Assembly (NCBI GenBank): GCA_019637685.1
Contig: JAHBVF010000006.1
Location: 124,001-188,000 of the forward strand
From: Caldilineaceae bacterium
GTDB lineage: Bacteria; Chloroflexota; Anaerolineae; Caldilineales; Caldilineaceae
Direction: 5' to 3'
Length of the DNA stretch: 64,000 nt
Positions 37,902 through 47,100 of this stretch are shown here, one piece after another; the stretch's first letter is position 1; the number at the start of each line of letters is the position of its first letter. The position numbers and the translations under genes were made by a program. The notes beneath the pieces were generated by a model, which saw only the letters and a list, made by a program, of their open reading frames with translations, was not told the origin of the DNA and ran no database searches.

Positions 37902-40900
37902 ATGGTCGGGTATTGGCCTCTGCCACACAGGATTGTGATCGGATTTTGTCTATTGGGATTGTTTTTGACTTTCCCAAACCGCACTGTCGCCGCCCAGGAG
38001 AGTACCCCGCTTCCCCTCACCCGCGCCTACCACTTCACCCGGCTGACCACCGAAGACGGCCTGCCGGCCAATCAGATAACATCCATCTTTCAGGACAGCC
38101 ACGGCTTTGTCTGGATCGGCACAGGGGCAGGGCTGGCCCGCTACGACGGCGCGGCCCTGCGCGCCTTCTATCACAATCCAGATGATCCCGCTTCCCTGGC
38201 AAGCAATCGCGTTGAGCACATCTTCGCCGACCGGACAGGCCAGGTTTGGGTGTTGGGGCGTCAGGGTGGGGCGGGCCACTATCTGCCGGAAACCGACGGC
38301 TTTGCCTACCTCTCTCAGCAATTCCCTGACAACCCCTTCATTGCCGGGGAACTCTTCAGCGGCGTAGAAGACAGCCAGGGCACGCTCTGGCTGGGCGGCC
38401 ACCCGCGCGTGGGTCTGCTGCGCTACGATCCGGCAGCGAGGACAATCGAGCGCTTCCCCCCCGCGGTCCCCGGCGACCCGGCGGGCTACCGAGGCGAAGC
38501 CATCTGGCAGATCGCCGAGGACGCCACCGGGGATATCTGGCTGGCCGCGGACTCGTCCCTCAGCCGCTATCTCGCCAGCGAAAATCGTTTTGTGGGTTAC
38601 GGCGCGGCCACCCCCGACGAACGCCGGGTCCACGCCCTGGCCGCGGATGGGGCGGGGGGCTGGTGGGTGGGCAGCGACAGCGGACTGGCCCACTTCGACC
38701 CGGCCACGGCCACCTTCACGCCCTATCCCAGCCCCCCGGAAGTGCGGGCGCTGCTGCTGGACAGCCGGGGCATTCTGTGGGTGGGGTCCGCTGTCCACGG
38801 GCTACAACTCTTTGACCCCCAGAGCCGCACAGTCATCGCCGACATCCGCCACGACGACCGGGACAGCCACAGTCTGATCGGGGACAGCGTGACCGCCCTG
38901 TGGGAGGATCGAGAAGGGGTCGTGTGGGTGGGAAGCGAAAGTGGCATCAGCCTTTTTGACCCGGCCCAACTGAACTTTGCCCGCTACACCCATCGTATTG
39001 ACGATCCCAACAGCCTGGCCGCGCCGACTGTGCAGACCATCCACGGCGCGGCGCAAAGCGGTCAGCTTTGGCTCGGCAGCGGATCATTTCTGACCCGCAT
39101 CGAGGAGAATACGGGGCAGGTAACCCATTTCCCCGTTCCCGGCAACAAGGAGACCGCCAACCCACAGGTAATAGCCGTCCGCCAGGAGACTTCCGGCGCG
39201 GTCTGGGTGGCTGTGCGCAATTTCGATCTCTACCGCTTCGACCCGGCCAGCGGAGTGTTTACCCCTTTTCCCTTGCCGGAGATCGGCCCGGTGGCGGCGG
39301 GCGAAGTGCGGGCCGCTGGTGGAGGCCCACCGGATGGACCACCCGGTGCAAATAATCCGCCCCTGCCGATTTCGTTTCAGCCGGGGATGATCACCGCTCT
39401 GACCGAAGACCAGGCCGGGCGGCTCTGGTTGGCTATCAACCAGCAGGGGCTGGTGGGCCTGGAAGCGGACCGCACAACTGTCCATGTCTATCCCGGCGTG
39501 CGCGCCCGTCAGTTCACGCCCGAACAGCCGGGCAGCGATCTGATGAGTGCCCTGGCTGTCGCGCCCGACGGTGGGCTTTGGATCGGTTTCCGCAACGGCG
39601 CGGTCAGCCGCCGGGACCCAGAGAGCGGCCTCTTTCGCCATTTCAATTTTTCGCCCGGCACGCCCGGTGCGCCCTCTCCAGCCTGGGTGGAGCAGATGTT
39701 CATCGACGCAGCGGGTATCGTCTGGATGGCAACCCAGGACGGTCTCTATCGGCTGGACCCGACGAGCGAAGCCGTGACCCGTTATGGCGTGGCCGCAGGG
39801 CTGCCCGCGGCCCGGCTGTTCAGCATTCAACAGTCGGCAGACGGCGCGCTCTGGCTGGGCAGCCAGAAGGGGCTGGCCCGTTTTGACCCGGCTACCGGCG
39901 GGGTGGTCACATTTGGGCCGAGCGACGGGGTGGATATTGGGGCATTCTCACCCGGCGCGGCCTGGCAGGACAGCAGCGGGCGTCTCTATTTTGGCGGGGA
40001 AAACGGTCTGATCAGCTTTGCGCCCGCGGATGTGTCGCTGGTCCAGGCAGCGCCCACAGTCAACCTGACCGATTTGCAATTGTTCAACCATTCCGTGGCA
40101 ATAGGGCCGGACAGTCTACTGGCCGCGCCCATCTGGGAGACCGCCGGGGTGACCCTCGGCGCGGCGGATTCGGTCTTCTCCCTCAGCTTTGCCGCGGCCA
40201 GCTATGCCGGGCCAGAGACCCTGCGCTATCGCTACCGGCTGGAGGGTCTGGAAGCGCAATGGAATGAAGTAAGCAGTGACCGCCGCTTCGCCACCTACAC
40301 CAGTCTGCCCGCAGGCCACTATCAGTTTGAAGTGCAGGCCCGCTCGCCCCGCAGCGGGTGGAGCGAACCGGGCGCGGTCCTGGCTGTCACTGTGCTGCCG
40401 CCCTGGTGGCAGACCTGGTGGTTCCGGGCGCTGGCGTTGAGTGCGCTGCTGGGGACGGTCTCTGCGGGCTTCCTCTGGCGCATCCGCAACATCCGTTCCG
40501 CCAACCGCCATTTGGAGCAGCAGGTGGCAGAACGCACGGCCCAACTGGCGACGACGAACGCAGAACTGGCCGAGGCCAAAGTGCGGGCTGAAGCGGCCAG
40601 CCAGGCCAAGAGCGAGTTTCTGGCCGGAATGAGCCACGAACTGCGCACGCCTCTCAACGGCATTCTGGGCTATGCCCAGATTTTGCAGCGCCGGGTCGAT
40701 CTGGACACAGCCCAGCAGGACGGTCTGCGGGTCATCTACCACAGCGGTCGCCATCTGCTCACCCTCATCAACGACGTGCTGGACCTGGCGAAAATCGAGG
40801 CCCGCCGCCTGGAACTGGACCCACAGCCCTTCGATCTGCCCGCCTTTTTGGACGAGCTGGTCGATCTGATGCGTATGTCCGCCCACCGCAAGCAGATCGA

Positions 40901-42554
40901 TTTCGTCTACACGACCGCGCCCGATCTGCCCCGCTACGTCCTGGGCGACGAGAAACGCCTGCGCCAGGTGCTGCTCAATCTGCTGGGCAATGCGGTGAAG
41001 TTTACGGAGACAGGGCGGGTGGAGTTTGAAGTAGGGATTGGGGACTGGGAATCGGGGATTAGGGAGCGGGAATTAGGAATTAGGAATTGGGAATCAGGAA
41101 TTAGGGATCGGGAAGTGAAAAATGGAGGCAAGGATGACAATTCAGTCGTACAAGGATCTGCGGGTCTGGGAGCGGTCGATGGACTTGGCGGTGGACGTCT
41201 ATCAGCAGACACGGGCGTTCCCGAAGGAGGAAACCTACGGGCTAACGTCCCAGATAAGGCGGTCGGCAATCTCAGTTCCGTCCAATATAGCCGAGGGTTG
41301 GGGCCGCGGCTCGACAAAGGAGTATCTTCGATTTCTGAGAATCGCCCGGGGCTCGCTGATGGAATTGGAGACACAAGTGCTGCTGGCAGCGAGATTCAAC
41401 TACATTCAGGATCAGCAAGTTCAGGCAGACTCGGATACGATTCAGGAAATGGGCCGAATGCTCAACGGACTGATGACGAGTCTGAAGGGGAAGCTATAGG
41501 GATTGGAAATCAGGAATTAGGAATTGGGGGATCGGGTGCGGGAAGTTTTACAGGACAAGGCGATCCTTCCCTAATTCCTAATTCTCAATCCCTAATTCCT
41601 AATTCCCAGTTCCTATTTCCTCTCGTCTTCTCCGTCCGCGACACCGGCGTCGGCATCTCCGCGGACCAACTTGCCCGCATCTTCCAGCCCTTCGAGCAGA
41701 CGGGCGGACGCGCGCAGCAGGCCAAAGGCACGGGGCTGGGGCTGGCCATCAGCCAGCAGTTGGCGGAATTGATGGGGTCGCGGATTGCAGTGGAGAGCCA
41801 GGTGGGGGTGGGCAGCACCTTCCGGCTGCGCATCCAACTGCCAGTGGTGGAGGACGCCGAGCAGACCGCGGCCACGACCCAGACCGTCCGCGGCTATGCG
41901 GGGCCACGCCGCACAGTGCTGGTGGTGGATGACCGCCACGAGAACCGGCGGGTGCTGCTCGACCTGCTCACGCCTCTGGGCTTCAACGTGATTCTGGCCG
42001 AGAACGGGCGGGAAGCAGTGGCTGTGGCCGAAACGGAACGGCCCGACCTGATTCTGATGGATTTGGTGATGCCGGAAATGATGGGCTTTGAGGCTGTGCC
42101 GCTCATCCGCGACCTGCCGGGGATGGCGAACGTGCCGATTATTGCCGTCTCGGCCAGTGTGCTGGAAGCCGAGCGCGTCCAGAGCCGGGAGATGGGCTGC
42201 GACGACTTTCTGCAGAAGCCAGTGGAAGCTGAAAAGCTGCTGGCCCTGATGGAACAGTATTTGGCGCTGACGTGGAACTATGCCAGAGTACAGACAGAAG
42301 AAGACCGGGCAGCCCACAGTGCTGTGCAGACGGCCAGCACAAATGGGCCATTCACACTGCCGCCCCAGGAAGAGTTGGAAGCCATCTATGCACTGGCTCG
42401 CCTGGGCAGTATGCGTCGAGTGCAGGAAGCCGCGGCCAGGCTGGAAACCCTCTCCCCTGTCTATCAGCCCTTTGCCGCCGAAATCATCCGCCTGGCCGAC
42501 GATTTCGACGACGAGGGGATTTTACAGTTCATCAAACAATTTCTTGAAGAATAG
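37902..42554 (+). CDS. Giant hybrid sensor histidine kinase (propeller, Y_Y_Y, HisKA, ATPase with inserted gene, receiver)
   Basis: 1550 residues from the ATG at 37902 (GGGGGGAG upstream). Signal peptide about 1-33. The sensor is made of many regulator-propeller repeats ([25 protein letters not shown] and about a dozen more) up to about 730, then Y_Y_Y (about 750-835), one membrane helix near 845-865 and a coiled coil. The phosphoacceptor is His912 in [13 protein letters not shown]. The ATPase domain has its N box at Asn1030, but residues about 1045-1239 (195 codons) are an insertion carrying another gene. The G1 box DTGVGIS follows directly. A receiver has Asp1387 in [11 protein letters not shown]. 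The stop TAG abuts heptamer repeats. Domain order matches propeller hybrid kinases that sense extracellular polysaccharide products; the ligand here is unknown. Confidence 0.9.
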   Translation: MVGYWPLPHRIVIGFCLLGLFLTFPNRTVAAQESTPLPLTRAYHFTRLTTEDGLPANQITSIFQDSHGFVWIGTGAGLARYDGAALRAFYHNPDDPASLASNRVEHIFADRTGQVWVLGRQGGAGHYLPETDGFAYLSQQFPDNPFIAGELFSGVEDSQGTLWLGGHPRVGLLRYDPAARTIERFPPAVPGDPAGYRGEAIWQIAEDATGDIWLAADSSLSRYLASENRFVGYGAATPDERRVHALAADGAGGWWVGSDSGLAHFDPATATFTPYPSPPEVRALLLDSRGILWVGSAVHGLQLFDPQSRTVIADIRHDDRDSHSLIGDSVTALWEDREGVVWVGSESGISLFDPAQLNFARYTHRIDDPNSLAAPTVQTIHGAAQSGQLWLGSGSFLTRIEENTGQVTHFPVPGNKETANPQVIAVRQETSGAVWVAVRNFDLYRFDPASGVFTPFPLPEIGPVAAGEVRAAGGGPPDGPPGANNPPLPISFQPGMITALTEDQAGRLWLAINQQGLVGLEADRTTVHVYPGVRARQFTPEQPGSDLMSALAVAPDGGLWIGFRNGAVSRRDPESGLFRHFNFSPGTPGAPSPAWVEQMFIDAAGIVWMATQDGLYRLDPTSEAVTRYGVAAGLPAARLFSIQQSADGALWLGSQKGLARFDPATGGVVTFGPSDGVDIGAFSPGAAWQDSSGRLYFGGENGLISFAPADVSLVQAAPTVNLTDLQLFNHSVAIGPDSLLAAPIWETAGVTLGAADSVFSLSFAAASYAGPETLRYRYRLEGLEAQWNEVSSDRRFATYTSLPAGHYQFEVQARSPRSGWSEPGAVLAVTVLPPWWQTWWFRALALSALLGTVSAGFLWRIRNIRSANRHLEQQVAERTAQLATTNAELAEAKVRAEAASQAKSEFLAGMSHELRTPLNGILGYAQILQRRVDLDTAQQDGLRVIYHSGRHLLTLINDVLDLAKIEARRLELDPQPFDLPAFLDELVDLMRMSAHRKQIDFVYTTAPDLPRYVLGDEKRLRQVLLNLLGNAVKFTETGRVEFEVGIGDWESGIRERELGIRNWESGIRDREVKNGGKDDNSVVQGSAGLGAVDGLGGGRLSADTGVPEGGNLRANVPDKAVGNLSSVQYSRGLGPRLDKGVSSISENRPGLADGIGDTSAAGSEIQLHSGSASSGRLGYDSGNGPNAQRTDDESEGEAIGIGNQELGIGGSGAGSFTGQGDPSLIPNSQSLIPNSQFLFPLVFSVRDTGVGISADQLARIFQPFEQTGGRAQQAKGTGLGLAISQQLAELMGSRIAVESQVGVGSTFRLRIQLPVVEDAEQTAATTQTVRGYAGPRRTVLVVDDRHENRRVLLDLLTPLGFNVILAENGREAVAVAETERPDLILMDLVMPEMMGFEAVPLIRDLPGMANVPIIAVSASVLEAERVQSREMGCDDFLQKPVEAEKLLALMEQYLALTWNYARVQTEEDRAAHSAVQTASTNGPFTLPPQEELEAIYALARLGSMRRVQEAAARLETLSPVYQPFAAEIIRLADDFDDEGILQFIKQFLEE
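41034..41117 (+). repeat. Twelve tandem heptamers, left end of the insertion in the kinase gene
   Basis: Starting right after the codon for Val of VEFEV, the sequence divides exactly into 12 heptamers (GGGATTG, GGGACTG, GGAATCG, GGGATTA and so on). It has several GGG tracts spaced by four bases, so the G-rich strand could form G-quadruplexes. Confidence 0.9.
41134..41499 (+). CDS. Four-helix-bundle protein (S23/23S rRNA intervening-sequence type) nested inside the kinase gene
   Basis: 121 residues from the ATG at 41134 (GGAGG 5 nt upstream; an ATG at 41122 is also possible). It is a full-length member of the four-helix-bundle family: [19 protein letters not shown], then [40 protein letters not shown], and [18 protein letters not shown]. 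The gene is on the same strand as the kinase gene but one base out of frame with it, and ends TAG at 41497-41499. Family members are known from 23S rRNA intervening sequences and as Avd in diversity-generating retroelements; here neither context is present. It is bounded by heptamer repeats on both sides. Confidence 0.9.
   Translation: MTIQSYKDLRVWERSMDLAVDVYQQTRAFPKEETYGLTSQIRRSAISVPSNIAEGWGRGSTKEYLRFLRIARGSLMELETQVLLAARFNYIQDQQVQADSDTIQEMGRMLNGLMTSLKGKL
41500..41618. repeat. Heptamer inverted repeat, right end of the insertion in the kinase gene
   Basis: Heptamers such as GGAATTA and GGAATTG (41500-41550) are followed, after about 20 nt, by complementary heptamers CCCTAAT, TCCTAAT, TCTCAAT and TCCCAGT up to the kinase codon for Pro of PLVFSV at 41619. 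It forms a hairpin with itself and also pairs with the left repeats. Confidence 0.9.
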
Positions 42555-42702
42555 GAATTAGGGATTGGGAGTCAGGGGTCAGGGACGGTACATTCCCCCC
42601 AATCCCCAATCCCCAATCCCTATTTCCTAATTCCTAACTTCCAATCCCTAACTCCCAATCCCTGACTCCCAATCCCTAACTCCCAACTCCCAATCCCCAC
42701 CC
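42555..42702. repeat. Heptamer inverted-repeat element between the hybrid kinase and its regulator
   Basis: It begins at the base after the kinase stop TAG with GAATTAGGGATTGGGAGTCA, then complementary heptamers (CCCCAAT three times, CCCTATT, TCCTAAT, TTCCAAT, CCCTAAC, TCCCAAT and so on) until the ATG at 42703. Same heptamer family as the insertion at 41034-41618, without a gene inside. Confidence 0.9.
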
Positions 42703-43692
42703 ATGAACCAACGCATCCTCATCATCGACGACAATACGACAAACCTGCGGGTGGCTATGGACTATCTGGCCGCCTACAGCTTCGAAATTCTGACCGCGCG
42801 CAGCGGGGAGAGCGGTCTGCGCCGGGCCGCGGAGACCCAGCCGGAACTGATTTTGTTGGATGTACAGATGCCGGGGATTGACGGCTTTGAGACCTGCCGC
42901 CGGCTGAAAGCCAATCCCGAAACCGCTGGGATTCCCGTGATTTTTATGACCGTGCAGGCGGACAGCCAGGCTGTGGTGCGCGGGTTGGAAGCCGGCGCGG
43001 TGGACTACATTCCCAAGCCCCTGGAAGCCGCGGAGATGCTGGCCCGGGTGCGCACGCATCTGGACCTGCGCAGCCTGCAACTGCACCTGGAAAAGCGGGT
43101 AGCGGAGCGCACAGCCGCGCTGGAGGAGGAGATTGTCCGCCGCAAAGCCGAGCAGGCCGAAAAGGAGCGGCTGTTGGAGACTGTGCGCCAGCAGAGCGAA
43201 CAATTGCGTAGCCTGACCCAGCTCTTTCTCGAAAACCAGCAAACCCAGCAGCGAGGGCTGGCCGCCACCCTGGACGATTCCGTACGCCAGGACATTGGCC
43301 TGCTGATGGAAAATCTGAGCGCGGCCCGGCGTGTGCTGGAAATGTCCGGTGGGGACGCGGCCAGCCATTTGCCCGTCGCCCATCTCGCCCAGGCCGCGCA
43401 AATTGTGGCCCATCTGCAGACGCAGACAGAGACGATGAGCCTCCACCTGGCCACCTCGGCATCCGACCAGAAGAAGCTGCTGGACAACCCACTGTTCAAG
43501 CTGACCGACCGGGAACGGGAAGTGCTGCAACTGGTGGTCGCGGGCAAGTCCAACCAGGCCATCGCCGAGATTCTTGTGGTGACACGGGGCACTGTCAGCA
43601 CTTACCGGCGGCGGCTGATGGACAAATTGGACATCCACGACCTGGCCGGGCTGATCCGCTTCGCGCTGGAAAATGGGCTGGCGGGGGAGTGA
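42703..43692 (+). CDS. Response regulator, receiver plus coiled coil plus LuxR-type HTH
   Basis: 329 residues. Receiver about 1-120 with Asp9/Asp10 and phosphorylation site Asp53 in LLDVQMPG and Lys in DYIPKP. A coiled-coil region about 125-255 ([30 protein letters not shown]) follows. The LuxR/GerE helix-turn-helix is about 262-325: [43 protein letters not shown]. It likely takes phosphate from the hybrid kinase upstream and controls transcription, possibly of the neighbouring surface protein genes. The ATG follows the heptamer element directly without a good Shine-Dalgarno sequence. Confidence 0.92.
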   Translation: MNQRILIIDDNTTNLRVAMDYLAAYSFEILTARSGESGLRRAAETQPELILLDVQMPGIDGFETCRRLKANPETAGIPVIFMTVQADSQAVVRGLEAGAVDYIPKPLEAAEMLARVRTHLDLRSLQLHLEKRVAERTAALEEEIVRRKAEQAEKERLLETVRQQSEQLRSLTQLFLENQQTQQRGLAATLDDSVRQDIGLLMENLSAARRVLEMSGGDAASHLPVAHLAQAAQIVAHLQTQTETMSLHLATSASDQKKLLDNPLFKLTDREREVLQLVVAGKSNQAIAEILVVTRGTVSTYRRRLMDKLDIHDLAGLIRFALENGLAGE

Positions 43693-43773
43693 CTTTCAAG
43701 CGGGCAGCGGTTGAGTAGGGGCCGCTCCAGAAAGCGGGGGCAGCTTCCCGTCGTATGAAAGACGCAGAACCGG

Positions 43774-43908
43774 TGCTGCTCAGGCTGATGCTGGAACAAA
43801 AATGGGACGCTGATTCACGCAGATAGAGGCTGATCCAGAGAAAAAATCTGCGTTCCTCTGGGTCTATCAGCGTCCAGCTTCTTTCACTATCAGCCGGATC
43901 ACTACAGA
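43774..43908. repeat. MITE-like palindromic repeat, copy B
   Basis: Fuller version of 26437-26550. Arms GGACGCTGATTCACGCAGAT and ATCAGCGTCC with internal complementarity form a long imperfect hairpin. There is no reading frame inside. Confidence 0.8.
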
Positions 43909-43980
43909 AAGACGTAGAATTCTTTCTATTCTGTCAGCTAGCCAATCGGCACTCACGGGTCCCACATCCCTACCACCGTC

Positions 43981-44019
43981 AAAGTCCCCGACACTTCGGA
44001 AAGTGCCGGGGACTTTTTT
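43981..44019 (+). terminator. Hairpin AAAGTCCCCGACACTT-CGGA-AAGTGCCGGGGACTTTTTT
   Basis: 16-bp arms with one mismatch and a T tract, a plausible terminator. It shares its arms with 33377-33456. Confidence 0.75.
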
Positions 44020-44135
44020 GTCTGCATCCGCGTACAAAATTGTCGGCTTTGGGAGACAGACGCGACTTCTTCCGGCAGATAGAATAGGCAGTAGTGCAAT
44101 CGACGTACAATTTGCCCGATAGACCGGAGAATCCT

Positions 44136-47100
44136 ATGCCGCCCATTCGCTACACCCGACTGTTGTCCGCCCTGCTGCTGCCCCTGTTGCTGGCGATTTT
44201 GGCTGTGGGGACCACCCGCACTGCCAGCGCTGTCTGCGGCGTCTCCTTCCCGGCCAGCGTGGCCGGCGAAAGTGAGTTGAACGCCGCCATTAGCTGTTTC
44301 AACAGCGCGACGACCGCGGGTACGTACACCCTCACCCTGACCGCGGACATCGACCTGACTGGCTCCACGACGGCCATCGACAACGCCACCGACGGCGTGG
44401 CGCTGGTTATCGAGGGCGGCGGCTATACAGTGGACGGATACGGGAGTTCTGCACGTGCGTTTTCCATTGCGACGAATACGCATGTGACAATGACCTCGCT
44501 AACTGTCCGCGGCCGTTCCAGCAGTGGTAGTGGCGGCGCCATCCTGAACGCAGGAATTTTGAGCTTCCAGGCCGGCACGATTCAAAACAGTGAGGCTGGA
44601 CAGGGCGGCGGTCTTTACAATACGGGTACCCTTACGATTACGCAGAGCCTTTTTTCTGGGAATCGAGCCGATGGCGCGGGCGGTGGAGGTTTGGCCAATG
44701 CCGGTCAGGCAGTGGTGCTTGAGAGCACCTTCAAAGGCAATTGGGGAGATATTGCCAACGGTGGCGCACTTGCAAATGCAGGCTCGATAGAGGTGAGTAA
44801 CAGTACGTTTTCGGGGAACTGGGCGGACAGCAATGGCGGCTCTCTGCACAATACCGGCGCGCTGACGTTGACCAACAGTACAGTAACGAATAACTTTGCC
44901 AGTGGCAGCGGGAACATCTACAACCAGGGCAGCCTTTACTTGCGCAATAGTCTGGTTGCCAATACGTCTGCTGGAGGAGACTGTATCAACAACGGGGGTA
45001 CTGTCACCGCAGCCTACACACTCATCGAAGACAGCGGCAACGCTTGCGGTCTGATCAATGGCGCAGACGGCAATATCACCGGCCAAGACCCCCTGCTGGG
45101 CACGCTTGCCGATAACGGCGGCTCGACCCAAACCCACGCGCTGGGCACGGGCAGCCCGGCCATCGACGCCGGCGACAACGCCCTGGCTGTGGACACCAAC
45201 GGCGATCCCTTCACCACCGACCAGCGGGGGAGCGGCTACGCCCGCATTATCAACGGCACGGTGGATATAGGCGCGTATGAATCGACCTGTCCCCTCTTCC
45301 CCAAGAGTGTAAGCGACAAGAATGCGCTGAACGAGGCCATCGCATGCTTCAACGCCATCACCGCCGCGGGCAGCTACACCATCAGCCTGACCGGGGACAT
45401 CGACCTGACCGCCTCCACCACTGCCATCGACAACGCCACCGACGGCGTGGCGCTGACCATCGAAGGCGGCGGCTACACCGTGGACGGGCAGGGGACCAGC
45501 GGCGTGCGCCCGTTTGAGATCGCCGCGGATACCGACGTGACGATGAACGAAGTCACTGTCACCGGCGGCCACGTGAGCGGCAACGGCGGCGGCATTCTCA
45601 ATAGCGGCACATTGACCATCACCGGCAGCACCATCACTGGCAATCAGGCACAGAATGGCGGCGGACTATACCACGACGGCAGCGACCTGACCATGACAAA
45701 TGTGACTTTGAGTCACAACAGCGCGAGCTATGCTGGCTCTAATACCGGACGCGGCGGCGCGCTGTACAACGGGAGAACAAGTCCCCACCTTTCCTTTGTT
45801 ACAGTCTACAGCAATACGGCGAGCAACTATGGTGGCGGGATCTACAACTATGGCAGTGTTAGCCAACCCTCTTTGCAGGGGATGATCATTTGGGGAAATG
45901 CGCCCACCGGCATTCACGAACCCGTATACAACGATGAAGGGGCCGAACCCACGATTTCCTACAGCATCATTGAAGACGCCTTTGACGATGTGAACGGCGT
46001 CTGGAACAGCTATTTGGGCACAGACGGCGGCGGCAACAGCGACGCCGATCCACTGCTGGGCGCGCTTGCCGACAACGGCGGCGAGACCCAGACCCACGCG
46101 CTGGACGCGGGCAGCCCGGCTATCGATCTGGTGCCCTACGGCGTCAACGGCTGTGGGACGACTATCACCACCGACCAGCGGGGGGAGAGCCGTCTGCTCA
46201 CCCTTTCCTGTGACGCAGGGGCCTACGAAGCCCTGGATGTGACGCCCCTTTGTTTTGTGGAGAGCAACGGCGACGCCGACACCGACTTCGCCGGGGACGC
46301 GGGCGCGGTGCAGGCGGGCATTGACGCGGTCGCCTATGGCGGCGGCAGCAACGGCGCGGTCAAAGTGGCGGGGACCTGCACCGGCGTCAGTGCCACCAAC
46401 GGCCTGAACCAGACCGGCTACATCTCCACCGGTCTCAGTCTGAGCGGTGGCTACACAATCACCAACTGGCTGGCCGCGGCAGACCCGGACGCCTATCCCA
46501 CGACACTGGACGCGGACGGCGGGGGGCGGGTGCTCTATGTCACCGGCAGCCAGCCTGTCACCGTAACCGGGCTGATCATCACCGGGGGAGATGCAGGCGG
46601 CGGGGGCAACGGCGGCGGCATTTTCGCTTCCAACAGCGCCGCACTGACCCTGGACGACAGTACTCTGCAATCCAACAGCGCCTCCAGCGGCGGCGGTCTT
46701 TTCGCCCTCAATGCCATTACCGTTACCAATTCCGCGTTTGTGAGGAATAGCGCCGATTCTGGCGGCGGAATGATGGGCTTCGTTTCGGTGGTCATCAGCA
46801 ACACCAGCTTTATCAGCAACACCGCGGATAGCGGTGGCGGGCTGAATGTACCCAACGGCAGTCTCTCATTGAGCGGGGTTACATTCCAGGAAAACAGCGC
46901 CACTGACGCTGGCGGTGGCTTGATTGCCACCGGCAGCGCTGTTACCGTGGAATCGTCAAACTTTATCAGCAACCAGGCCCAGAGTGGCGGCGGTCTGCAT
47001 TTGCCCACCGGTGTCGTCTCTGTGAACGATACTGCCATCTCAATGAACAGTGCATCGGAATTCGGCGGCGGGTTGTATCTCACCGGCTCGGATGTCACGA

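Larger units (their letters stand above)
43693..44135. other. 443-bp gap with repeats and a terminator
   Basis: No gene. It contains MITE-like copy B (43774-43908), a hairpin terminator (43981-44019) and an upstream sequence (about 44030-44085) shared with the 52986 gene. Confidence 0.6.

Noticed and set aside
41134..41499. Four-helix-bundle gene as Avd of a diversity-generating retroelement
   Set aside because: No reverse transcriptase, template repeat or variable repeat was seen anywhere in the window.
41034..41618. The kinase insertion as an intein or group I/II intron
   Set aside because: No intein Cys/His-Asn-Ser/Thr splice blocks, endonuclease or intron secondary-structure motif is visible; the host frame is simply open.
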